Shown here in pieces: positions 50,006 to 60,113 of a stretch of 64,000 nt of DNA (position 1 is the stretch's first letter; each line of letters starts with the position of its first letter). A program made the translations under genes and the position numbers. Below the pieces are notes generated by a model. It was given only the letters and a program-made list of their open reading frames with translations. It was not told where the DNA came from and made no database searches. The DNA comes from Leptidea sinapis (taxonomy: Eukaryota; Arthropoda; Insecta; Lepidoptera; Pieridae): contig NC_066287.1 in the NCBI RefSeq assembly GCF_905404315.1, positions 1,178,001-1,242,000 of the forward strand, written 5' to 3'.

Positions 50006-50266
50006 GGGATGCTGGTACCACAGCGTCGCCATTTTCTGTCATTAAGTGTGAAAACACCCTTTTTCAGTTTAAAACGCGCCGTAGCTATTGAAATTACTGG
50101 ACAAATGAGACTTAACATCTTATGTCCCAAAGTGACGACCGCAATTATAGTGCCGTTCAGAGGTTTTGGGTTTTTCAAGAATCCTGAACAGCACTGTATT
50201 ATAATGGGCAGGGCGTATCAATTACGATCGTCTGAACGTCCTGCTCATTTCGTTCCTTATTGTCAT
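50006..50266 (+). repeat. 300-bp dispersed family copy (5' truncated)
   Basis: Forward copy beginning at GATGCTGGTACCACAGCG and ending TTTCGTTCCTTATTGTCATA, about 60 bp after the CARNMT1 stop, so probably in or near its 3' untranslated region. Confidence 0.75.
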
Positions 50267-50575
50267 ATATATAATCAATATATATCAATAAACTTCACGC
50301 CGGTATAGAAGTGCCGAGTGTGGAATTTACGCCACCTGTGGTAAAGTCGCCTCTTACGACACTTGGGCCTGGGACTTCCTTTTACAAAAGAAGCACAGGG
50401 CGTTGGCATTGCTTTGTAATGTAGATATGACGTATCATAAATTATCTGGTGATCGTCTCGCACGGCTCGTGACTTTTCGTCATAAAAAATTACAGAAATT
50501 GTGAAATTTGTATTTTTCCTTCCTTCCGATTGTATATCTGTAATCTAATTTGATATGTATTATTTGTGAGTAGTT

Positions 50576-51690
50576 TCAGATGACTGTTGTATTTTCTATT
50601 TTCACGGGACAATGTCGTAGATCATTCTGATAACTGTTGTATTTTTTTTTCACGGGACAATGTCGTAAATGATACTGATGACTGTTGTGTTTCCTGTTTT
50701 CACGGGACAATGTTGTAAATGATACTGATGACTGTTGTATTTTCCGGTTATTCCCGTGACAAAGTCGTAAATGATACTGATAACTGTTGTGTTTCCTGTT
50801 TTCACGGGACAATGTTGTAAATGATACTGATGACTGTTGTATTTTCCGGTTATTCCCGTGACAAAGTCGTAAATGATACTGATGACTGCTTTATTTGCTG
50901 ATTTCACGGGACAATGTTGTAAATGATACTGATAACTGTTGTGTTTCCTGTTTTCACGGGACAATGTTGTAAATGATACTGATGACTGTTGTATTTTCCG
51001 GTTATTCCCGTGACAAAGTCGTAAATGATACTGATGACTGCTTTATTTGCTGATTTCACGGGACAATGTTGTAAATGATACTGATAACTGTTGTGTTTCC
51101 TGTTTTCACGGGACAATGTTGTAAATGATACTGATGACTGTTGTATTTTCCGGTTATTCCCGTGACAAAGTCGTAAATGATACTGATGACTGCTTTATTT
51201 GCTGATTTCACGGGACAATGTTGTAAATGATACTGATAACTGTTGTGTTTCCTGTTTTCACGGGACAATGTTGTAAATGATACTGATGACTGTTGTATTT
51301 TCCGGTTATTCCCGGGACAATGTTGTAAATGACACTGATGACTGCTTTATTTGCTGATTTCACGGGACAATGTTGTAAATGATACTGATAACTGTTGTGT
51401 TTCCTGTTTTCACGGGACAATGTTGTAAATGATACTGATGACTGTTGTATTTTCCGGTTATTCCCGGGACAATGTTGTAAATGACACTGATGACTGTTTT
51501 ATTTGCTGTTTTCACGGGAAAATGTCGAAAATGATACTGATGACTTGTATTTTCTGGTTATTCCCGTGACAAAGTCGTAAATGAAACTAATGACTGTTGT
51601 ATTTTCTGTTGTCACGGGACAATGTCGTAAGTTATACTGGTGACTGTTGTTTTTTCCGGTTATTCCCGTGACAAAGTCGTAGAGTCACGA
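50576..51690 (+). repeat. Satellite array, 50-52-bp monomers in a 152-bp higher-order unit
   Basis: About 22 monomers of the form GATACTGATGACTGTTGT ... CACGGGACAATGTTGTAAAT. Three monomer types recur in order (one with GCTTTATTTGCTGATTTCAC, one with GTGTTTCCTGTTTTCAC, one with ATTTTCCGGTTATTCCCGTG; 50, 50 and 52 bp), giving a 152-bp unit repeated most regularly between about 50860 and 51460. The edge monomers are more diverged. Confidence 0.95.
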
Positions 51691-51699
51691 AACACTGTG

Positions 51700-53330
51700 A
51701 TGAATGTTGTATTGTTTGCATGTAAGTGTCTAAATTATTTAAAACGACACTCATTAAATCATGTTAATTTGAACGGATTAAGTATATTATTTGAATTGGT
51801 AGAGATGTAAGAGTCTTCTAACCATATCGGTGCGTTTTCCCGCCGCCAAACAGTAGCTGTGTTATTAATAAACTAATAAACGCGAAGTAAAGTTATTCCA
51901 ACTTTTAAACTTTTTGTCTTTATCTTAACTTTGTCACGACAGAATTACATCATAGGAACAAGTAATTTTACACTTGGAGTAACATTACATTGCGTTTATT
52001 GATATAGCTAGTGACAAAATTGGGCTCTTGGGACTAAGCTGTAATCTAGCTTTCTCGAAAACCTGAGCAGCACTGTATTTACTTCACATCAAGTGAAATT
52101 GTTGCTCGTCTTGTAATAATTTCTCATAAAAAAAGTATAGAACCCCAAGGTTGGGTTGCATCAACTAACTTTAGCAGTAACAAACATGTTAAAGTACCGG
52201 TTAAGCAAAAAATGTGTTGCACCATTTGAGAATTTTTAGATGATGTCACAACTTTAATTGTTAACCGTAACCGTCCAATCTTCGCCGGTTAAAGCTATTA
52301 TTATTCGAATAAATATTCAATATTGACTTGAAATTCCACTTTTTAAGAAGAAGTAGTCAGCGTTACTGTTAACGTTAAATTTGACTTAAACCAAAACTAT
52401 AACAGCTAATATGATGCAACACAGCCTTAATAGTGCACCGTTTTATGTTTGTCTGTTGTTTATGCAATAATAAATTGCTGCCAACTTTTTGAGACGGAGT
52501 TATTTTACGCGACTTACAATAGAGTAAACTGGTTGGAAACGTGACGTAACGAAAAAGCGTTACACCTCAAAACATTGCGTGGCGTTGTATTCAAAGCGCG
52601 GTCGTAACACAACTGAACGAAAACTCTGCCAAATGGACGCGTAAGCAGAGTTCTGCTTCAGACAATTAAGGAGCGTGATTGTAAGTGTAGTTGTTTATTG
52701 TACGTATTGCTTAATTACATACAAAAAAGAAATGACAGATTACAATAGAGTTGCATGGAGGGACCATGTCGCTTATTCCTTACATCATAAAAATAATAAA
52801 CAATCATAATATCAATATCAAATTAGTCAAAGAAGCCTGAAGAACTCGGGCATGATGTGTCCCCAAACCGCCTTTTTTTGCAAATAATCTGTGGCAGTTG
52901 TGAAAATAAGTACTTGTATATTGTATATATTAATTAGCATGTAAGATAATTCAGTATAAAATGTTCCCAGCAAGTATTAGTTTAAATCGGCATCGTATCC
53001 AAAGTGTATAAGAATTAATAAGTATTCGCATGTACCATATAAAGAGATTAAAGTTTATTATATAATCTTGAGTTTTATTGATTTTTGTCTAAAATATGAC
53101 GTGAAAAGCGATGGCTGGTTCATCAACGGATGCTGCTTGAAGTGACTAGTTCTTGTTGGTAAATGGTATCAAATTTTCATTCGTAATACTTTCCTTATTT
53201 ACTTACTTTATAAAATGTCTTACTTTGTTATTCATCAGTGTGATTTTTATATAAACACTAATGAATTATTATTATTAACTAATGAATTAGGTACGTAAGA
53301 AGTTACCAAAGGCATACAATCCATTCATTT
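51700..53330. other. Intergenic, CARNMT1-KTI12 spacer
   Basis: AT-rich. A worn trace of the 300-bp family is at about 52055-52135 (CTTTCTCGAAAACCTGAGCA ... TTTCTCATAAAAAAAG). No gene was recognised. Confidence 0.45.
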
Positions 53331-53334
53331 CGGC

Positions 53335-53720
53335 GAAGCAAAGATAGGCTATAGAACAGGGCTATTCGCGCTATTTATAACCTAGGTCCTAAAGAATCAT
53401 TAAGAGGAAAGTTTAAAGAAATCAGAAAATGTACAAAACAAATGTATTAACAAATTCAAAAGAATTGTTATTGAACGTTTGTGTGGTAAAGGTTACTGTA
53501 CCATAAATGGTTTTCTTATTGATACCACAGACTGGGAATGGAGCGAATGCCCACAGGATATTTAAATATAAAATTTATAGTCCGATACTACATTATATTG
53601 TATCTACTTAAGAAAAAAAAAGCCCGCTGAGTTTCTTGAGCCTGTTCTACTCAGGTCTCAGGCACACTATTTCGATTGGGTGGTAGTTTTTGACGTTCAA
53701 TAAGTGATGAATCCATTTTG
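53335..53720 (+). mobile_element. LINE 3' fragment (CR1/Jockey-like)
   Basis: It encodes RAIRAIYNLGPKESLRGKFK, then (after a small deletion) NKFKRIVIERLCGKGYC, the C-terminal region of a non-LTR RT, followed by AAAGCCCGCTGAGTTTCTTG, shared with 18480. Confidence 0.6.
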
Positions 53721-53734
53721 AATTTCAATTTGAA

Positions 53735-53805
53735 GCGCCCTTCAGACCGAAACAATAATGCTTACACATAACTGCTTCACGGCAGAAAAATGGCGCTGCT
53801 GTGTC
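53735..53805 (-). repeat. 300-bp dispersed family, internal piece
   Basis: GAAGCGCCCTTCAGACCGAA then CTTACACATAACTGCTTCAC matches the middle of the family; both ends are missing. Confidence 0.65.
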
Positions 53806-54325
53806 TACAGGAGGAGGCATCTGTACACGTCTGTGTATAGATGCCTCCCACACATATGTACATACGCAATAAGTAATACTATGGCGTAAAAAAACAAAAG
53901 TCCTTAAAAAAATATTCTTCGTACTATTTTACGTTTATAGAAAAAACATGAAATAAACAAGGTATTAAATAGGTACAACCAATGAAAATATTATTATTTC
54001 GCATAACTTAGTTAAATAACTTGTAATTAAATCACATTAAATTATTTTTTTTCAATCGGAGAGAAATTATTTTATTTTATGTAAGTATATAAATTGAAAT
54101 TTATTTAATTCTCGTCCATTGCTTGTAGTTCAGTAGACATATGAGTTACAAGAGGCTTGGTAGTTGAAGTATGATACAAATGGTTTAGTTGACCAGCTAA
54201 CATCAGGGTGTCGAATTAAGGTGACGGTGTGCACGTGAATCGTAAAAATTCACTCTGTTAATTATTCCCTTACGCGCCAAAACAAATATACCTTCAAAAT
54301 TAAAAGAAAAAAAACAAGATATCAA

Positions 54326-57300
54326 TCAATCCATCAAAGTTTTATTCAAATACTGTATATAGTAACGTCCCAACTTATCCGCGTTCTCATTTGAATGGTT
54401 CATCTTCGCGTAAGTCAGGAACTGCCTTCGAAGTCGCAGCAAGTTCTGTGGGTTAACAGACTGCATGACGTCACAGTCCACTACACACCCTGGGTACTCC
54501 GGGAACTTTACTACACTTAGATCGAAATCCTTTGCTTCTAGTATACGTTTGGAGATAGCTTGCGTTATATTGTCCAGGTCGTATAAGAAGTTGGTTGATG
54601 TTAATGGTGGCTGAAATATACATATAATGATAGTAAATATACTTCATACAATTAATTATTCCAGTTTATGTTAAATAATAATAATATGGTCGAGTGATCT
54701 GTCTCCGTTCAAGTTCGTAGTTTAAGTGTAAGTTTAAAATATAAAAAAATACATATGACAATTACGTAAGAACAACGCCATATTTTGCGAGCATCGGATG
54801 ACGTCACAAACAAATACAGATGCAGTCTTTTAGTTTTAATGAGCTAAAAAACAATCAACCTTGTACCAAAGTGAAAAAACACAACAAACACACACAATAT
54901 TTTATTCTAAAGTCCCCAGATTTCTACCCATACAATATCTTTCGTAAAGTCATTAGAATGAAAAAGAGTGCAGAAGAAATAAATATAACATAATATTATA
55001 GTACACTCTACACGTAAATACAAAAGACTTAAAAATAAAAAATAAAATGTTTTTACCAGTCACCAGAATGCTACCAATAAAATATTTTTCATAATGTCAC
55101 CAGAATGCTACCTATAATATAATATTTTATTAAAGTCAATCTCACTAATAGGACATTTACCTAAAACAAAATTAACGTTCAGAGTAATAATGCTCATTAC
55201 AGAGGCTGTCTATCAGTTACTCTCGTAAGCCTGGAATGTACAGGAGACCAATAGCAGGCCTGTCTCACTCTCCGTAGAGGACAAACGCGCGAACTTTGTT
55301 TCTAATAACTTCACCGGTCCTACCGATCTTTTAAAAATGGCAAAAAAAGATAAAGCAAATCATATTAAAGGTCATTGTGATCCAAATTTAAACTTTTTAA
55401 ACTCCCTAAAGACGCCGAAACAATCTAAGTTAAAGTGATTATTATTCTAATGAAATTATCATTCATGATAGCTACCTATTTATTTCCTATATACTAAGTA
55501 AGTTTGACAATGTCATGGTCTTCCAACACATACATTACTATCTGCAACTAATGTAGGTTTGATAATGAAAGAATATTGATTCACAAATATCAAGTAATTA
55601 CTTGAAAATAATTATTTTTCTAGCAGAAAACAGTGTAAAATTGTGTAAAAAATAATATCTAGAATAAAATACGGCCAAATCTGACACAATGGTGATTGTA
55701 GTATTTGTGTAAGGTGTTTGACTGTGAAAACTCATAGTAAATATGAAATAAACTTTTATACTCACATTTTGTGTACTCATATTAGGAGGTGGCGGCTTAC
55801 GTTTGAACAAGACATTGTAAATAGCATCCACATTTAATGGATCAGAAAATTGCACTGTAAACAATGGACTGTCCCAGCGATTGTTAGAGTTTGGTTCTTC
55901 AAATCTGTAAAATATAATAATATGAGATTAAGTATCTGTAACTTTCAGTATTTACTTTCGATAAAGTAGACATATATATGAAGAAAGGCTGAAAGTTATG
56001 ATGGGTAATTTGAAACATAATAACATCCTAGCCCGCCACTTTCTAAGGTGTTTTCGGTTTTCAAATTCACATGTATGTTTATTGGATGCTTTGATGGTGA
56101 TCACATAGGTGACCTGTATGCTTGTTTGTCCTCCTCTTCTATAAAAAAACTTATAAAATTATAATTGCAGTGTAACTAAAAGTTTTGTAAGTATGTAAGT
56201 TTGCATTGATTTAAAAAAAAACTGATATTATTTCATTAAAAAATATGAATATGTAGTTTTTCCCAGCCACACATATACATATACACATAGCTTCCATGTT
56301 TCACATCTATCAGCTTCAACAAACAAACATAAAGAATGGCTTAATTTTTAATCAATAACAACAACAAACCTCAACTTGGTGAGAGCATCAAACACCTCTT
56401 TGGAATATGGTTCAACTCCATTTGCATTTGCAATATCACTGCTATCATAACTTTTAATTCTTAATTTGTTAGCCTCCCAAGCTTCGTCATGATTTCTAAT
56501 TGGATAAATTGTACACTGTGTTGATTTTGATGCCTTTGATGCACAATAGAGTTCATAGCGATATCCTGTAATCATAACACATGAAATAGTGGTACAATAG
56601 GTATAACTGTTAACTCTTGCCGCAGTACCAACACAACAAGTACAATGCTTAAAGATTTTGCATGTATGTTCATATTTTATATCTTTGCATTTAATACTCT
56701 ATAAAGTTGGCATAGTGTAGACTTGTGATTACAAGATAATATGTTCAATGGTGATCAAATACCATAAAGAGTGACCCATATGTATGCTTGTTCATAAATA
56801 TATAGGTATAAGATACCATAAAAAAATGGAATTTATACCTTACAAACAATTCATTACATATATAAGTATAAAGGGATGAAATCTGTATCAGTTTCTTATG
56901 GTAAACATTTAATAATAATATTAAGTTTCTACAAGCTTTCTACTTTCACAGCAATCTTATCAAACAAATATTCTAGGTCAATATCACATATTAAACACTA
57001 CTGAATATGGAAACAAAGGCTGATTGCATTAAGATCAAGTGCAAAATATGATTATAAACAGTAACATAACCAAAAAATTGCAAACACACCTTTAATGTAG
57101 TTACTTGCATCTAATATCACTACATTATCTTTTCCAATTAGCTTTATTGCCTCCGATTTAAGATATCCACGCAATCTCTTTTCTTTTTGTGAGTCTAGAT
57201 ACGTAGATTCTTTTGTATAACCTAATTTTTTGATTGCTTCATCTTCAGAAACAATATTGACTTGTTTATTATGAGTTTTCTCAAAGAACTCTTTAAGTTC

Positions 57301-57357
57301 ATTAGCTCTTGTAGTCTTCCCGCTTACTGGAGTCCCGCATATTATGATTAGGGGCAT
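54326..57357 (-). CDS. kti12: KTI12 homologue, Elongator-associated P-loop protein, 4 exons
   Basis: Exons (minus strand): 57357-57090, 56565-56370, 55904-55766, 54610-54326; phases agree and the sum is 888 nt, 295 residues. Kti12 is a PSTK-like ATPase that binds tRNA and supports Elongator in wobble-uridine (mcm5/ncm5) modification. The N-terminus MPLIIICGTPVSGKTTRA carries the Walker A loop (GTPVSGKTT). NVVILDASNYIKG then YRYELYCASKAS is the conserved Walker-B-side signature, split by intron 1. The later block RWDSPLFTVQ is also family-typical (exon 3). The C-terminal exon ends YIQYLNKTLMD. The start ATG is the only one consistent with the P-loop position. It is convergent with CARNMT1. A 64-bp LINE scrap with target duplication lies 90 bp upstream. 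Confidence 0.94.
54640..55440. other. KTI12 intron 3 with a short repeated phrase
   Basis: GTCACCAGAATGCTACC occurs at about 55056 and 55098, with a weaker relative near 54945 (AAAGTCATTAGAATG). Otherwise AT-rich with nothing recognised. Confidence 0.4.
55485..55590 (+). repeat. LINE-tail fragment
   Basis: GTCATGGTCTTCCAACACAT then CTGCAACTAATGTAGGTTTG matches 18590-18655. A short copy in KTI12 intron 3. Confidence 0.55.
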
Positions 57358-57446
57358 TTTAATTTCTTATAATAAATTAAAGATGAACAAATATAATCCT
57401 AAAAATACATTTACATTTTTATTTACATTTGGTAATTGGTACAGAC

Positions 57447-57510
57447 TTTTTTTTTGGTTCTGTTCGTCCATCTGGACAGGCAAAGGGGTCAAAAGCCCAT
57501 ACAGCCAAGT
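57447..57510 (-). mobile_element. 64-bp 5'-truncated LINE copy with 11-bp target duplication
   Basis: It is the reverse complement of the last 64 bp of the LINE at 33627-39091 (39027-39090), ending in the A tail (T run at 57447-57454). It is flanked by TTGGTACAGAC at 57436-57446 and again at 57511-57521. It differs from the big copy at only a few positions. Confidence 0.9.
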
Positions 57511-57521
57511 TTGGTACAGAC

Positions 57522-58184
57522 AGACAGGGAAAATTTTATTTTTCTTAATTCGCCCAATATGGGCGGGCTAGTATAAAGACCATACCGCGAATAGTACGAT
57601 AGTCTGCCTTAAAGAAATTTCTCATGCGAGTACGAATATGGTGCATTGGATTAAATTTCTGTACATGACAAAATATTTCTTACACCGGGTGATGGAGAAC
57701 GACCTGCAGCACCCTTGCTGAAGCAATCAGCAGAGGATTCGGTCGATTTTTAAAGGGTTGTCAGGACTAAGTCTAAAATCCGTTCATTTTCATTAAATAT
57801 GTAATTAGATTGTTTTAAAAGTTTATGGATCACATAGTGTACATAAGAAGTTTTGACTGTTCTGTAATGGAAGATTCTAACAGGGCTTCAGGACCGGATG
57901 TCTAGTTGTCTAGCACTAAGATCCCACCACCCTCATTTTTAGCGGATATTGAAAGATTTCCATCACGCCTAAATATTCAGTAATTGCCCGTGCAGACCTC
58001 TCCATCAAAATAAAACTCACCAACACAATAATATCGTAACTGCTCGATGCAATATTAAGTCTTAATTAAAATCGAGTTTACTTTTCATGTCACCACAGTT
58101 TGATAGAAATTAGATACTTATATCTATTTATATATGTGACGATGATAAAGACTGGAGAAAATATATTTTAACTAGTTATGCTAT
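57522..58184. other. Intergenic sequence, unassigned
   Basis: Moderate GC with no open frame over 60 codons and no repeat recognised. It may be the decayed downstream part of the retroelement whose ORF1 remnant follows. Confidence 0.35.
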
Positions 58185-58810
58185 TTTACTCCTCCGTTTT
58201 CCTGACAAAGATACAGTTTATTTTTACCCACACAAATTTGTAGCCCTTCTCTTTTGCGATCTGTCGAGCTTTGCTGAAGATGATTTTATTTTTCAAAGTC
58301 AGGTGTTCAGCTTTAAAAAAACGGGAGCCACTGCTATGAATCACATTTATACCAAATAATTGTTCAGACGTCAGCGATCGACGCGCATGCACTGCAGCAA
58401 TCAACTTATCTCGCTGTCATCGAGTTGTTAACTGCAAGATTATATTTTTGGGCGGTCCGTTGCCAATCTGGAAGCAATACGGTGTACGCTCGCAGTCCTG
58501 CTAGCCAGAACGCAGTCTTTCAGATCAACATATAACAACATTGATCAAGATGGTCAAATTTTGAGAATAATGTTTCCAGCCTAGTGCGAAGTGTTGCTCT
58601 GACAAATTGGTAGGCAAGGATTCAATACTGGCCATCTGATCTTCCGCTTCCGAAAGTCTGTCTATAAAGAGTGTCTTTAGAGTAACTCATACGCTATTCA
58701 AAGGGGAGTATGTCGTCCCTAAGCTTTCGCGTCACCTCCGAAATGGCTGTGTTCAGGTCGCCTCGCCACTGCTGCCTCAGGTGATTGAGTTTTCTATCTA
58801 TATATTTGGT
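58185..58810 (-). pseudogene. Retroelement ORF1 remnant with FP-type C-terminal domain
   Basis: The minus-strand frame ending at 58186 has FKAEHLTLKNKIIFSKARQI then GYKFVWVKINCIFVRK, matching the C-terminal domain shared by baculovirus FP proteins and LINE ORF1 proteins of insects (NEHLTxxNKxLx...GYKFVWxRNGxIxVR). Upstream pieces in other frames (HLRQQWRGDLNTAISE; DRLSEAEDQMASIE, coiled-coil-like) fit the usual ORF1 layout. It is broken by frameshifts. A retroelement origin is favoured over a viral one because of the coiled-coil region and lack of other viral genes. Confidence 0.55.
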
Positions 58811-60113
58811 AAGGATCTCATTTATATAATATTATGGACACGGCGCTACACAAGCTTTACCTTACCATCCCTAAAAGTGAAGAACATAATTCGTTAACCG
58901 GGTTGGTACATTTTCTTAATAAAACAACTATGATATTTAAAGTTTTATTTTTACAATAGGAATTAAATAAAAAAAAAATGTTAAAGAAAGTTATTAAAAA
59001 ATTCTAATCATATATCATCAGAAATATGTAAGATGAAAAGTGTGATATTCTATTGTTTGAAAATTCTAGTAAAAATAGGAAGACTTCTATTGAATGTTGG
59101 AACTTGGAGATAAAAAAAACAGTGTTACTTATAATATAATTTAATATAGTAAAATTATCTGGATCCCCTAAGAAGGTAATTAGTAAGTGTCAAGAAAATA
59201 AAAATGTGTTGTATGAACATGAACCATTTGTAATGCATTCATTATTATTTATCATTGCTAAAGAACTTGGTTAAAGGGATAGGTACTAAAGAATATTTGA
59301 AAAAAGCACCTATGATTTATTTTACAAGTCATATATTTCTCTGTAGCCTATGTAAAACTTTGGATACACTATGAAAAATAACTCTTCGTAAATGTTGTAC
59401 ACTTAGGATTAAGTATCAATCTGGATTTGCTAAGCAAATAATAAAAGTAAAAAAAATAAAGTACCTACATGAACGAGATCACAAAATATAAAAACTCTTA
59501 GGAATAAATAGAACGAAAGCAATATTGCACACACTGAATAAACCCACAGTTTTCTCAGATTTTCTGGTTTGTTTCAACCAATACGCGGGTTTAAATTGAT
59601 ATGTTATTTATTAGGCTGCTAATGGCGTACGGAGCGGCAGTCAGAAAACATACACAATCTTTCATACTTAAGTACAATTTTTGTTAAAATATACCTTCTT
59701 TTATAAATTGCTTTAATATTGTAATTGGTTCACGCCGTTTTAGTAAAGAATAAATAAATAAACAAATTGATGGAGTAAAAAACTATCATATTAATACACA
59801 ATAAAAAGTGTAAAAATGCTGCTCATTATTACCATAATCTCTATACTATACAACCAAATCAATAGTTCGTTCAAATTATTTGCACCAGCAATTTGTGCGG
59901 GTTATAGGACTTTTTTTACACCTTACGCGCATGGCAAATCCAGTTCATACTGGATCCTAGGCTAAAAACTAAATATTAAAAAAAAAAAACTTCCGAGCAA
60001 TAAATGAACATTGCTCACTCGTCACTTACAAAACATATATATACACAGCAAGATACCTTGCTTTGTTTTTACAATAACTTCGGATAGTCAACTTTATTTC
60101 ATCAGGAATGTGT
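58811..60113. other. Intergenic and 3' flank of the chitinase-like gene
   Basis: AT-rich with no recognised gene or repeat. The part next to 60113 is probably the 3' untranslated region of the chitinase-like gene. Confidence 0.4.

Noticed and set aside
50576..51420. Serial minus-strand open frames of 70-104 codons with repeated peptide (CPVKTGNTTVISIIY)
   Set aside because: They come from the satellite array. The 152-bp unit is not a multiple of three, so the frame changes each unit, and the frames end at the same array position each time.
50576..51690. CRISPR array
   Set aside because: Regular repeats but no unique spacers; the units are contiguous satellite monomers in a eukaryotic genome.
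52680..52800. Short stretch reading like a LINE terminus (VAWRDHVAYSLHH)
   Set aside because: Too short and without supporting motifs or copies in the window to call.
58185..58404. Baculovirus FP gene
   Set aside because: The C-terminal domain is similar, but the same domain is common in insect LINE ORF1 proteins; the upstream coiled-coil piece and frame breaks fit a retroelement and no other viral genes are near.
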